64,000 nt of DNA from positions 62,001 through 126,000 of the forward strand of contig CANMDW010000011.1 of NCBI GenBank assembly GCA_947496705.1, given 5' to 3'. The position numbers and the translations under genes are program-made. The notes below the pieces were generated by a model that was given only the letters and a program-made list of their open reading frames with translations, searched no databases and was not told where the DNA came from. Below, piece by piece: positions 7,638 through 16,445 of this stretch (the first letter of the stretch is position 1; each line of letters starts with the position of its first letter). The stretch is from an uncultured Aquimarina sp. GTDB lineage: Bacteria > Bacteroidota > Bacteroidia > Flavobacteriales > Flavobacteriaceae.

Positions 7638-8348
7638 TTATTTCCTTATGCTCCATATCTCATGGATTGGGTTTCCCTTGCTGGAAAAGCCAGAATGATG
7701 CCATTTACCATCAATTAATTCATAATTAAATGCTAAACTAACTCCGACTCTGGAGTCATCTCTTGAAAAGAATTCTATGTTTTCGGTATATTTTCCATTG
7801 TGGGTAGTATAAGTTCCGCCACCGGTTCCCATAAATTGTTTTGTTGCTGTATTATAGGCGATCCATTGAAAACGAGTGCCAGACAGGATTTTTATAGTTT
7901 TTCTGGGGCTATTAGTATCTCTTTGTAGTGTTTCACCATTTCGTTTTCTGCCAGACATAATCCATGCACCTTTTAGCTTTCCCGGAACACCGTTATCTAT
8001 TCTATTCCATTTCAATTCATCGCCAATAATTCCCATTGTGGTATCATTGATATAAACTTTAAAGCCTACTTCTGTACCAACACGTTCTGCTTTATGGGTG
8101 TCAAATTCTACCATTTCGGTCAGGGTATCGCCGTCCAATTTCCACGATCCGCCGTTGGTCCTAATAAATTTTCCTGTTTCGGCATTAAACCAGGTTGACA
8201 CTTGATACCCTTCTGAAAAGATGACAACATTTTTTATCTTTTCTCCATTTTCTGAAGTTGAATAGGCCTCCCAGGCTCCCATAATACTTTGGGCTTCAAT
8301 TCCAAATGTTAGGCAAGTACCAACCAGTAAAAAAAATATTTTTTTCAT
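7638..8348 (-). CDS. Secreted protein with duplicated lipocalin-like domain
   Basis: A 236-residue exported protein (signal peptide 1-19, cleavage after GIEA-Q). The mature part is two copies of one beta-rich domain, at about 23-105 and 128-225: each starts Gly-Ala-Trp, continues to an aromatic strand (STWFNAETGKF, QWIAYNTATKQF), then a Gly-rich turn (TNGGSWK, GTGGGTYT) and an Arg-Val-Gly strand (AERVGTEVGF, DSRVGVSLAF). This fits the lipocalin-like membrane-or-secreted proteins of Bacteroidota. Ligand unknown. Monocistronic. Confidence 0.7.
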   Translation of the reverse strand: MKKIFFLLVGTCLTFGIEAQSIMGAWEAYSTSENGEKIKNVVIFSEGYQVSTWFNAETGKFIRTNGGSWKLDGDTLTEMVEFDTHKAERVGTEVGFKVYINDTTMGIIGDELKWNRIDNGVPGKLKGAWIMSGRKRNGETLQRDTNSPRKTIKILSGTRFQWIAYNTATKQFMGTGGGTYTTHNGKYTENIEFFSRDDSRVGVSLAFNYELIDGKWHHSGFSSKGNPIHEIWSIRK

Positions 8349-8507
8349 GACTACTTATTAAAATTAATACGCTATAAATTTACAAATCTACCCTGTAGCC
8401 GGTAGGCTGAAGCAAGTTTTGCATAGCTGCCAGTTTATGACACATTGTTAAAAGGGAGCTTTTTTCTTTAAATTTGATTGTATACCGATTAAGCTTTAAT
8501 TATTATT

Positions 8508-8990
8508 TCATGGTTTGTCTCTACCTACAAATCCTTTTTTTCCAAGAAGAAAATTAATTGCCCTTGTAACGTTTTTTTCAGTACTTTTTTCCGTTTTTAA
8601 ATTTGAAATGTATCTAACGATTTCCTTTTGTCTTGATGGTGATAAACTTTCAAAAACATCCTTTGCTTCTTTATTATCTGCTAAAGCTTTGGCTAATTTA
8701 GGATGCGGTTCAATTGTTCTGTCGCTTGGATCAAATTCAATTTCAACCTCAATTATTTCTCCAATTCTCTTTGGTGATTTTTTTAGCATTTTCATGTTTA
8801 CATATAATCGCCATTCACCACTATATTTTACTAAAGTCTGCTGATACTGCTTCCCATTTATCGTTCCTCGTACAGGAATAGGACCCTTATTTCGATTTGC
8901 TTGTTGGAAAATCTTATTGAGTACTATTGATGGTAAAAATACAAATGGATTTCCAACTATGATTTCTAACTTAGCAGTAAACGTATACAT
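8508..8990 (-). CDS. DUF1905 / YdeI-OmdA family protein
   Basis: A 160-residue cytosolic protein. Residues 1-90 match the DUF1905 barrel (Phe-Xaa-Ala-Lys-Leu at the start, PVRGTINGKQYQQTL, GEIIEVEIEFD). Residues 95-155 match the YdeI/OmpD-associated (bacteriocin-protection) helical domain, with PHPKLAKAL, SPSRQKEIVRYI and a Lys-rich end. The precise function of the family is not established. Isolated on the minus strand among other single genes. Confidence 0.8.
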   Translation of the reverse strand: MYTFTAKLEIIVGNPFVFLPSIVLNKIFQQANRNKGPIPVRGTINGKQYQQTLVKYSGEWRLYVNMKMLKKSPKRIGEIIEVEIEFDPSDRTIEPHPKLAKALADNKEAKDVFESLSPSRQKEIVRYISNLKTEKSTEKNVTRAINFLLGKKGFVGRDKP

Positions 8991-9213
8991 TTTATGATAT
9001 GTTTTTTCCTAAAATATCTTTCTGTATTTTCTGCATTTTATTGCTTTTGGAATAGTTATTATGTTATTTTTCCGCTTGTCACTGATGTTCCAGCTATGAG
9101 TAATTGGATAGGTTAGCACTCAACTTTGTAAGTAAACACCAGGTTGAAAATTCCATTGGAATTTTCAGAATAAGTGAAAACAAGCAATTACTTATAGTTA
9201 TTGGTACCAGTTT

Positions 9214-9585
9214 TTACTTCTTTTCTACTCTTAAAATCTTCTCCATTTTACGACCTTTCGCTAATTCATCTACTAGCTTGTCTAAATACCTTACTTGTCG
9301 GGTTAATGAATTATCAATTTCCTCAATTCGATAACCGCATATCACCCCTTTTATCAGGTGAGCATTTGGATTCAAATTTGCTTGTTGAAAGAAAGTTTCA
9401 AAAGTCGCTTTATGATTGATAAATTCTTGTAATCTATCTTCATCAAATCCTGTCAACCATTCTATCACTTGGTGAAGTTCTTCTTTTGTTCTTCCTTTTT
9501 TCTCCACCTTCGTTATGTAATGTGGATAAACTGAGGCAAATGTCATTTTTGCCATTCGTTCGTTATGTTCAGCAGTTACTTTCAT
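9214..9585 (-). CDS. DUF2200 family protein
   Basis: A 123-residue basic cytosolic protein with the conserved DUF2200 pattern: MAKMTFASVYPHY at 11-23, KKGRTKEELHQVIEWLTGFD at 29-48, FFQQANLNPNAHLI at 65-78 and VRYLDKLVDELAKGRKMEKI towards the end. The family is widespread as a stand-alone gene, and its biochemical role is unknown. It is strongly conserved here, so the gene is intact. Confidence 0.9.
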   Translation of the reverse strand: MKVTAEHNERMAKMTFASVYPHYITKVEKKGRTKEELHQVIEWLTGFDEDRLQEFINHKATFETFFQQANLNPNAHLIKGVICGYRIEEIDNSLTRQVRYLDKLVDELAKGRKMEKILRVEKK

Positions 9586-9707
9586 GTTATTCTTTCAATT
9601 GGTGCCAGTGTACATATATAATTACTAAGGTAACTATATATCCCTACTATTAAAAGTATTGTTACCTTTTGTCACTATATTTATCTATCCGTCAGTAACT
9701 ATATTAC

Positions 9708-9738
9708 CATTTGTAAATGTTTATAACATTTACAAATG
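9708..9738. other. Perfect 14-bp hairpin in long intergenic gap
   Basis: CATTTGTAAATGTT and AACATTTACAAATG pair perfectly around the loop TAT. It lies 120 bases upstream of DUF2200, in the 604-base gap 9586-10189. It may be an operator or a terminator; no T run follows. Apart from this hairpin, the minisatellite and the terminator at 10117, the gap shows nothing else I can support. Confidence 0.4.
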
Positions 9739-9837
9739 TCTGTACAAAAATACATAAAACCCGCTGCACCCATTGTGGAAATCCCTAAAACGCTGCTTTT
9801 TTTAAAAACATATATCTGATACCTTGTAAGAAACATC

Positions 9838-9973
9838 GCAATGAAACTTTGAGTATCTGGCTACCGGGAAAGAAAGCCGCAACAAAATCTTGGATATCTG
9901 TCAACCGGGAGCCAAGGTTGCAACAAAACCCTGAGTATCTGGCAACCGGGAGTCAAGGTTGCAATAAAACCCT
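9838..9973 (+). repeat. 41-bp tandem repeat, 3.3 copies
   Basis: Units at 9838-9878, 9879-9919 and 9920-9960 are each exactly 41 bases, followed by a 13-base partial copy. Each unit has the pattern gcaa-aaa-ctg-gtatctg-caaccggga. In units 2 and 3 CAACC and GGTTG form a short hairpin. 41 is not divisible by three, so the array is not coding. Confidence 0.8.
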
Positions 9974-10116
9974 AAACAGCTCTGGTATCAGATAGTACAA
10001 AATGCAACACAATATACTTTTAAAAAACATCATGGATAATAATTTTAAAAATAAACATATCATAAAAGAAATTAAAAACATCGGTAAAAGGCTTGCGAGG
10101 TCTTTTCCAGGAAAAG

Positions 10117-10151
10117 AAAAGGCTGTTAATTCCCATATTAACAGCCTTTTT
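10117..10151 (-). terminator. Hairpin terminator of the BlaI/M56/hydrolase operon
   Basis: AAAAGGCTGTTAAT / ATTAACAGCCTTTTT with a TCCCAT loop, 40 bases beyond the hydrolase stop. It reads as a terminator on both strands and belongs to the same hairpin family as 3374 and 4718; its loop is the reverse complement of theirs. Confidence 0.75.
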
Positions 10152-10189
10152 GATAAATAACTGCAAAGAAGTTTTGTAGTTAATTCAAT

Positions 10190-11764
10190 CTATTCTTTTG
10201 GTTCAAACTTTATGTCTAGTCGCTGTACTTTTGGATCTTTCTCCGGGCTTAATGTAAAAAATATACGGATCTTTCCCTGTACTGCTTCCAGCGTAAAACT
10301 TCCTCTCAATTGGTTCCTTGGCTGGATTTCATGTATCTCTATGATATCCCCGGCTTTTTTAAGTATATCTTGAATTTTGGCCATGCGATTGTTTCTTGAG
10401 ATGTCTTCATAAAAATTTTCTGCTAAAATAGCCGCTTCCACTTTGGGATCCCAATGCTGAATTAATTCTATAATTTGTTGCTGTCTTTGGAGGAGTATAT
10501 CGGAAACAGGAAGTGTACGAGGTTGAATTTTTACGGTTTCAAATAGTAGTTTTTCTATCTTCTTTGTGGGTAACGGGCTGCTATAGGTAAGATTTCCAAA
10601 GGCCATAATGCCAATACCATAATCGGGGTAGAAAATATAATTGCTGGCATAACCGGGAAGTGCTCCGGAATGTTTCACCTTTGTAATTCTATGACAATCT
10701 TTTGAAATACCCAACCCATACCCATATCCAATAGTAAATGCACAGGGATCTCCGTTATAATCTGTTGCTCTTGCCACCAAAAATGAGAATTGAGGATTAT
10801 GCATTTCGCGAAGCGTACTGTGCTTTACAGGCCCCGAATCTTCATCACTTCTGGGAGGCCATGCAGACAGATGATAACTTACATATTTAGCAAAATCTTC
10901 TATAGAAGTGATTAACCCGCCCATAGCACCATAAGAGCCATCGTGTAGTATCGGTTCTTTCTTCCAGTGTGCTTCTTCCCATCGATACCCCAATACGAAT
11001 TGATCTTCAGGAATGTTGGTGTATTCCCAGTAAGTGTTTTTCATGCCTAATGGCAACAGGATGTGCTGCCGAATATACTCTTGATACGGCATACCTGAAA
11101 CCCTGGAGATAATATTTCCCAGCAGGGCATACCCCGTATTGCTATATTCATATCTAAAGGAAGGAATATTAGAAAGAGAAATGCCTTCTTTTACAAGATC
11201 GATCAGCATCAGATCGGTTTCTTCAAGTTGTCGATCTCCCCAGGGATTGTCCTCGGGGAATCCAGCGGTCATCGTCAGTAAATTTTCAATATCAATTGCA
11301 GGACTATCGCTGGTGAGATACTTCAGGTTGGCCATCTCGGGAATATAAGTAGCAACAGGATCATCGAGCCTTAATTTACCTTCGTCTCTTAATTTCAAAA
11401 TTGCCATAGCTGTAAAACTCTTGGTCATTGAAGCAATGCGAAAGGAGGATTTTATAGAGGAAGGAAGTTGTTTTTCAAGATGAATGATTCCCTTTGCATT
11501 AGCCAGAACTAAGCTATCGTCTACTACAATACCATAGGCAATACCAGGGATGTTTTTTTCGGTTGCATGTTTTTCGATTAGTTCTTGAATTGCTGGAGCT
11601 ACATTTTCTATTTGCTGAATTCTTGTATCATTTTTAAATTGATAAGGTCGATAGGATTCTGAAAAAGAGTGGACGATATTATTGTTTTCCTTAATCTTAG
11701 AGGTTTGATCATTGCAGGATAGTAGAAAAATACAGAGCGTAAAGCAGATGAAATATTTGAACAT
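10190..11764 (-). CDS. Serine hydrolase, class C beta-lactamase-like lipoprotein
   Basis: A 524-residue lipoprotein. The ATG at 11764 gives a lipobox (FLLSC, Cys17); the longer frame to 11818 would run through an inverted repeat. Family motifs: SMTK at 112-115 (nucleophile Ser112), YSN at 207-209, HSG at 365-367, that is the SxxK / YxN / HxG set of class C beta-lactamases and DD-peptidases. Residues 420-524 are a separate C-terminal domain. It acts in the periplasm or on the cell surface. It is the last gene of the blaI / M56 operon, 100 bases after M56, which suggests beta-lactam or cell-wall related control, though the enzyme could also be an esterase or D-aminopeptidase. Confidence 0.85.
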   Translation of the reverse strand: MFKYFICFTLCIFLLSCNDQTSKIKENNNIVHSFSESYRPYQFKNDTRIQQIENVAPAIQELIEKHATEKNIPGIAYGIVVDDSLVLANAKGIIHLEKQLPSSIKSSFRIASMTKSFTAMAILKLRDEGKLRLDDPVATYIPEMANLKYLTSDSPAIDIENLLTMTAGFPEDNPWGDRQLEETDLMLIDLVKEGISLSNIPSFRYEYSNTGYALLGNIISRVSGMPYQEYIRQHILLPLGMKNTYWEYTNIPEDQFVLGYRWEEAHWKKEPILHDGSYGAMGGLITSIEDFAKYVSYHLSAWPPRSDEDSGPVKHSTLREMHNPQFSFLVARATDYNGDPCAFTIGYGYGLGISKDCHRITKVKHSGALPGYASNYIFYPDYGIGIMAFGNLTYSSPLPTKKIEKLLFETVKIQPRTLPVSDILLQRQQQIIELIQHWDPKVEAAILAENFYEDISRNNRMAKIQDILKKAGDIIEIHEIQPRNQLRGSFTLEAVQGKIRIFFTLSPEKDPKVQRLDIKFEPKE

Positions 11765-11785
11765 AGTGCTAATGTTAGAAAAAGA

Positions 11786-11810
11786 GACTGTAAAGTATAA
11801 ATTTACAGTC
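11786..11810. other. Intercistronic hairpin M56 / hydrolase
   Basis: GACTGTAAA / TTTACAGTC pair around seven bases between the M56 stop and the hydrolase start. There is no T run, so it is more likely an mRNA processing or attenuating structure than a full terminator. Confidence 0.35.
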
Positions 11811-11864
11811 CCTCTCATTTTTTGATTGATTGAATTTAAAAATGGCTGGCTTATCTATAAATAT

Positions 11865-14510
11865 TTAAAAATGAATTTTAATTCTGATCGCCTGATCCAG
11901 AGATACATTTTTATCCTTTGCTTGTAATGACTTTACAAACGCTGGAGTGACATTGTGAATTTTTAAACTCTGGGCCTGATCTGCGGTAATGTTTTTATAT
12001 CCCAACGCCTCAAAAGGTGTGATAAATTCAGGTGTAATATTATGAATTTTGAAAGTTACAATCTCTTCCAAAGGAAGATCACCGAATTTAGACTTTTTAA
12101 ATGCTGTGATGTACTCTGGAGTAACATGATGAATTTTGAGCGCCAACAGGTCATCTATAGAAATATTAGTATATCCAAGTTTTTCATAGGTTGATGCAGT
12201 ATTGGGAGTAACATTATGAATTTTTAAACTGGTAGCATCGTCCAGAGAGATATTTTTGTATCCTGCTTTCTTAAATGAATCGATAAACTCCAAAGTCACC
12301 TTATGAATTTTTAATCCCATAACATCATCCAGTGGGATATTGCTATATCCTGCTTTATGAAACATTTTAATAAATTCTGGAGTAACATTATGTATTTTTA
12401 GGTCAATGATATCATCTACCGGTATATTTTTGTAGCCCAAAGCTTCAAAGGCTTTGATAAAATCATTGGGATCTTGCTGTGGTTGTTTAGATCCTTTTCC
12501 CGAGTGACTGGAGGAACTTGAAGAATGCCCTTTTGCTGCTTGCCCGGGAGTTATGTCGTGGATCTTTAGTTTAATAGCTTCTTTTAGCGAAAGATTTGTT
12601 TGTCCGGCTTTTTTATATGATTGTATAAGGTCTAAGGTTACGTTATGAATTTTCAGTTTTTTAGCCTCATCCAGGGTGATATTTGGATACCCTGCCTTTT
12701 TAAAGCTGTTGATAAATTGCGGCGTTACATTATGGATCTTTAATTCTTTTGCTTTTTTTGCAGTAATATCTGCGTATCCTTCTTTTTTAAAAGAGGTGAT
12801 AAAATCGGGCGTTACGTTATGAATTTTAAGCTTCGTATAATCTTTTAGGGATAGGTTGCCATATCCATTATTTTTATAGGATTGTATAAATTCTGCACTT
12901 AGGTTATGAATTTTTGCCTTGGTAACCTCTTTTAACGATGTTTTTGAATTGTTGATCTTGTTAATGAATGTAATGTATGCGGCATCTACATCAAAAAGGT
13001 TCAATTTGGCAACCTCTTCCATAGTATAGTTTGTGTACCCCAGTTTTGAGAGTTCTCTTCGATACATTTTTAATTGATCCAGGGGTAATGATTTACGAAT
13101 AATATCTTCAAAATCATCCTGATTGATAGCAAGATTCTCCTTTTTCAGATATGTAAGGTATTCAGCATCAAAATCGGTTAAGAAACAATGTACCAGGTCT
13201 TTTTCTTTTACATGTAGTCCATAATCCTTTAGCGAAGCAATAAAACCGGTATTCGGGGTGAATGTGTATCGCCCGTCTCCTGTTTTTCCATCAAATTCGC
13301 CAGTGAACGTCATGGTTCCGGCATCTCTTGCAATCTTCAGTATTTGTTTTTCTCCTTTTGGGAAGTTGCCAAAAAAAGAAGGATCATAGCATCGGGTGAT
13401 GGACCAGAAGTTTCGCTCCAGCGGCGCTGCACTTCTGAACATAATACACAATTTGCCTCCGCCCACTTCGGCATCCCAGGTACCTCTGGTAAGATCTCTG
13501 GATACTTCAGAAATTATCGTTTGTTTTTCAGCATCTGTACTTATAGTTGTATCTTCTTTTTCCGGACTGGTTGCCAATGATTCATTGGGTTTTACCCGAT
13601 TGAATGACAGAACGGTAAGGGTCAGTAATGGAATAATGATGAGGTATTTCCATCCTGATTTTGCGGTCGATTTTTTAGAATTCATCATGAGTATTCGTTT
13701 TTTGAGAAATGATTGATTGTAACTTGTCGCCAAGCCTGTAGGCATGTCGGGAGTTGAGACTTTTAAAAGATTCATTTGGTAGACCTCTTTGTCTTCTCCG
13801 ATAGTAAGCATACTGTCATCGGTAAGGTACTCGAGGTTGTTATCTATGACTTTTCGGTATAACCAGGCAAATGGATTGAACCATTGCAGCATCACCAAAA
13901 ATTCTACCAATAGCATATCGATACTATGCTTCCCTTTGATATGCAGCTGTTCGTGCTTTAATATCTGAAGGTAGGTTTCAGGAGTGTACTGACTGGGATT
14001 CATAAAAATACGATTCCAGAAAGAGTAGGGTGCATGCTTTTTGTTGGTCTCAACGATTTTGTAATTGTCTACTTCGAAAACAGGATATTTAATGATCCGG
14101 TATAATAAAACTCCCAGTTGGATGAAGAAGTGAATGCCAAAAACCAGGATCCCGAGGATATAGCTATATAGCATAATAGATTTCCAGTTCAAAGATATTT
14201 TTGATGCAGTAGTTGTACTGGTGATTACCTCTGGCTGAACAGCTGCTGGTTCTTTTGAAGCGACATCGTTTTGAGGTGCTTCTATAGCTGAAGCAGGCCG
14301 TTCTAAAGGTGGAGTTATAGTTTTCTGTACCAAGGCACTTTTAAATGATAATGACTCGGGTACCGTTATAAATGGCAAGGTAAAAGACAATACAATTAGT
14401 GATAATAACACCCATCTGTTCAAGTGATAAAACGTTTCTTTGGAAAGGAACAATCTATATATTAGGTATGATAATCCTATTAATGCCGAGCTATGTATGA
14501 TATAGTCCAT
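11865..14510 (-). CDS. BlaR1-like M56 metalloprotease with 29-residue KIH repeats
   Basis: An 881-residue membrane regulator. N-terminal half: membrane segments near 5-22, 33-50, 112-138, 197-213 and 288-304, with the zinc motif HEQLH at 186-190 and a downstream EYLTDD (227-232), as in M56 proteases of the BlaR1/MecR1 type, which cleave the BlaI repressor. After the last membrane segment there is no penicillin-binding sensor. Instead a beta-rich stretch (about 340-430) leads into twelve KIH motifs, mostly 29 residues apart (533 to the end; pattern KIHNVTPxFI-SFKKAGY-NISLDDA-L). A Ser/Gly/Lys/Gln linker splits them after the fifth. Its ATG overlaps the blaI stop by one base, so the pair is coupled. 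The ligand of the repeats is unknown. Confidence 0.9.
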   Translation of the reverse strand: MDYIIHSSALIGLSYLIYRLFLSKETFYHLNRWVLLSLIVLSFTLPFITVPESLSFKSALVQKTITPPLERPASAIEAPQNDVASKEPAAVQPEVITSTTTASKISLNWKSIMLYSYILGILVFGIHFFIQLGVLLYRIIKYPVFEVDNYKIVETNKKHAPYSFWNRIFMNPSQYTPETYLQILKHEQLHIKGKHSIDMLLVEFLVMLQWFNPFAWLYRKVIDNNLEYLTDDSMLTIGEDKEVYQMNLLKVSTPDMPTGLATSYNQSFLKKRILMMNSKKSTAKSGWKYLIIIPLLTLTVLSFNRVKPNESLATSPEKEDTTISTDAEKQTIISEVSRDLTRGTWDAEVGGGKLCIMFRSAAPLERNFWSITRCYDPSFFGNFPKGEKQILKIARDAGTMTFTGEFDGKTGDGRYTFTPNTGFIASLKDYGLHVKEKDLVHCFLTDFDAEYLTYLKKENLAINQDDFEDIIRKSLPLDQLKMYRRELSKLGYTNYTMEEVAKLNLFDVDAAYITFINKINNSKTSLKEVTKAKIHNLSAEFIQSYKNNGYGNLSLKDYTKLKIHNVTPDFITSFKKEGYADITAKKAKELKIHNVTPQFINSFKKAGYPNITLDEAKKLKIHNVTLDLIQSYKKAGQTNLSLKEAIKLKIHDITPGQAAKGHSSSSSSHSGKGSKQPQQDPNDFIKAFEALGYKNIPVDDIIDLKIHNVTPEFIKMFHKAGYSNIPLDDVMGLKIHKVTLEFIDSFKKAGYKNISLDDATSLKIHNVTPNTASTYEKLGYTNISIDDLLALKIHHVTPEYITAFKKSKFGDLPLEEIVTFKIHNITPEFITPFEALGYKNITADQAQSLKIHNVTPAFVKSLQAKDKNVSLDQAIRIKIHF

Positions 14511-14869
14511 TATTTCTTGTTTTTTATCAGTTGAATGATTTCTTCGAGCTCTTCGGTATTTATTTTTTCTTCTTTGGCAAAGAATTTTACCAAAGCCAAA
14601 GGGGAATTGTCAAAATATTTGTGTACTACCTCACCTATTACTTCCTTTTGGTATTGATCTTTAGAGACTAATGGATAATATTGAAAACTGTTTCCGTAGG
14701 CCACGTGGCTAATAAATCCTTTTTCCTCAAGGATTTTTACAATAGTAGCTGTAGTATTATAATGCGGTTTGGGATTAGGAAGCTCTTCTATGATCTCTTT
14801 GATAAAACCTTTTTCCAGTTTCCACAGACTCTGCATGATCTGTTCTTCTCTTTTGGCTAATTTTTGCAT
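14510..14869 (-). CDS. BlaI/MecI-type transcriptional repressor
   Basis: A 119-residue winged-helix repressor of the BlaI/MecI/CopY family. EEQIMQSLWKLEKGFIKEII (8-27) is helices 1-2, HYNTTATIVKILEEKGFISH (36-55) is the recognition helix and wing start, and the acidic C-terminus is the dimer domain with the expected length. It should bind the three boxes upstream of its own start and be inactivated by cleavage through the adjacent M56 protease. First gene of the operon. Confidence 0.93.
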   Translation of the reverse strand: MQKLAKREEQIMQSLWKLEKGFIKEIIEELPNPKPHYNTTATIVKILEEKGFISHVAYGNSFQYYPLVSKDQYQKEVIGEVVHKYFDNSPLALVKFFAKEEKINTEELEEIIQLIKNKK

Positions 14870-14889
14870 AGGATCGTTTTATGATATAG

Positions 14890-14920
14890 CAAACCTATTA
14901 CTAATATTTTAGTTTTACAA
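14890..14920 (-). promoter_or_regulatory. blaI operon promoter
   Basis: On the minus strand a Bacteroidota -7 box TAGGTTTG (14897-14890) follows TTG of a -33 box (14920-14918) after 20 bases. Operator box 1 sits between the two elements and box 2 covers the -33 side, so bound repressor would block polymerase. Confidence 0.65.
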
Positions 14921-14953
14921 CTAATTTATTAGTATTTCTACTAATTTGTTAGT
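14900..14953. promoter_or_regulatory. Three operator boxes spaced 20 bp apart
   Basis: ACTAATATTTTAGT (14900-14913), ACTAATTTATTAGT (14920-14933) and ACTAATTTGTTAGT (14940-14953) are 14-bp dyads with identical ACTAAT / TTAGT ends. Their starts are exactly 20 bases apart, about two helical turns, so three repressor dimers would line up on one DNA face. The 31-84 base distance upstream of blaI points to autoregulation. Confidence 0.75.
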
Positions 14954-15020
14954 GTTTTTATAAGTAAATCATTGATTTTTAATGATTTGAAGGGAATGTT
15001 AAAGTAATGCTAATCTATTT

Positions 15021-15956
15021 TTAGAAGGGAAGGTTTTTGAGATCTACATTACCACCTGATAAGATAATGCCAATTTTTTTATGCTGAAACCGTTCTTTTT
15101 CCCGAAGTAAAGCCGCAAACGGAACTGCACAAGAAGGTTCTATCACAATTTTCATACGTTCCCATAGCAATTGCATAGCCGCAATGATCTCATCTTCTTC
15201 CACCCGAATGATTTCTGAAACATATTGTTGTATGATAGGAAAAGTAATAGTTCCCAGGTTGGTTCTAAGACCGTCTGCAATGGTGTTTATAGTTTCGTTA
15301 GTTTCGATTTTACCACTTTGCAGAGAACGATAGGCATCATCTGCTTCAAAAGGTTCCGATCCAACAACTATACAATTGTTTCCATAAAAATGAGCTGCCA
15401 GGGCTGTTCCGGCAATGAGTCCGCCGCCACCCACCGGAGCAAAGATGTAGTCCAGGTCGGGGTAATCCTGCAATAACTCTAAGGCAGCGGTTCCCTGACC
15501 CAAAATCACATTCATATCGTTGTAGGGATGTAAAAAGGTAGCTCCTTTTTCCTTTTGTACCTGCGCAGCAGTTTGCTCCCTATCTTCGATAGTTGGCAGG
15601 CATTCGATAATTTCTCCACCATAACCCTTTACTGCATCTTTTTTTACCTGCGGAGCGTTTGATGGCATCACGATATAGGCCTTTATTCCCAGGTTTTTTG
15701 CTGCCAGCGATAACGCCTGTGCAAAATTACCTGAAGAATGGGTCACCACACCTTTTGCTTTTTGTGTATCAGATAGTTGTAAAACAGCATGAGTAGCACC
15801 TCGCATTTTGAAGGCCCCCATTCGCTGAAAATTCTCGCATTTAAAGAACAGTTCAGCTTCAGAAATTTCATTGAGTAACCGAGAGGTGAGTACCGGGGTT
15901 CTATGAATGTAAGGTTCAATTTTCTGAAGGCAATCTTGTAAGTCTTTTTTAGTCAT
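15021..15956 (-). CDS. Threonine/serine dehydratase (PLP, fold type II)
   Basis: A 311-residue PLP enzyme. Lys50 in GAFKMRGA is the Schiff base lysine, SSGNFAQ (about 74-80) binds the substrate carboxylate, GGGGL (about 175) binds phosphate, and SGGN near the C-terminus closes the PLP site. There is no C-terminal ACT regulatory domain, so it is the short catabolic dehydratase or serine racemase type, converting Thr or Ser to the 2-oxo acid and ammonia. Monocistronic on the minus strand, 64 bases before the blaI operators. Confidence 0.88.
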   Translation of the reverse strand: MTKKDLQDCLQKIEPYIHRTPVLTSRLLNEISEAELFFKCENFQRMGAFKMRGATHAVLQLSDTQKAKGVVTHSSGNFAQALSLAAKNLGIKAYIVMPSNAPQVKKDAVKGYGGEIIECLPTIEDREQTAAQVQKEKGATFLHPYNDMNVILGQGTAALELLQDYPDLDYIFAPVGGGGLIAGTALAAHFYGNNCIVVGSEPFEADDAYRSLQSGKIETNETINTIADGLRTNLGTITFPIIQQYVSEIIRVEEDEIIAAMQLLWERMKIVIEPSCAVPFAALLREKERFQHKKIGIILSGGNVDLKNLPF

Positions 15957-16030
15957 AAGTAATGAATAGGTTTACCATCCAAAAATAAGATTTTATATGA
16001 GGAATGCACGAGTAGGTGTATATTTATTGG

Positions 16031-16058
16031 GCGCAATTTACATCAGAAATGGTATTAT
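16031..16058 (-). repeat. Solo end of the ATACCATTTC inverted-repeat family
   Basis: AATTTACATCAGAAATGGTA (16035-16054) matches one arm of the element at 19900-20060 with one change. The partner arm is not present, so this is a solo terminus. Confidence 0.5.
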
Positions 16059-16272
16059 AGTCAAAACTCCACCTGATTGTTGAGCAGGTATACACTTTTT
16101 CAGGTTCTAAGAATGTAATGTTATATGTTATTTGTCATTGATATAGTTCGAAAATGAAAATTGATATCATAGACTTATGAATAACACAAAGTTATACCAA
16201 GGATTCACAAAGAACCGCAAAGCCGGATAGTTGCAATTTCTCTGTATGCCCCTGCATGGCTTACCTTTAATT

Positions 16273-16394
16273 GGTTTCTTGGAAAGCCGTGCACGCATGT
16301 TTCGCTTATTTTGGTTTCCAGGAAGGCTGCGCGTGCATGTTTCAGCTTATTTTGGTTTCCAGGAAGGCTGCGCGTATATGTTTTGGCTTATTTT
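16273..16394 (+). repeat. 40-41-bp tandem repeat, three copies
   Basis: Units at 16273-16312 (40 bases), 16313-16353 and 16354-16394 (41 bases each) share the pattern ggtttccaggaaggctgcgcg...cttatttt. An open frame through them is a by-product of the repeat. The rest of the 699-base gap 15957-16655 holds the solo repeat end at 16031, a short inverted repeat at 16446 and no gene. Confidence 0.75.
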
Positions 16395-16445
16395 AGTTTT
16401 TGAAAAAAACATACGGACAAAATTTAGTTTCTCGTGGTGTACTAT

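Noticed and set aside
9736..9819. 27-codon frame starting MSVQKYIKPAAP
   Set aside because: It starts in the right arm of a perfect hairpin; too short and without support from neighbours or family.
9838..9973. Possible CRISPR array
   Set aside because: The units touch one another with no spacers, and only three copies exist; it is a tandem repeat.
13344..13716. Plus-strand frames inside the M56 gene
   Set aside because: Shadows of the strongly supported minus-strand gene; no motifs.
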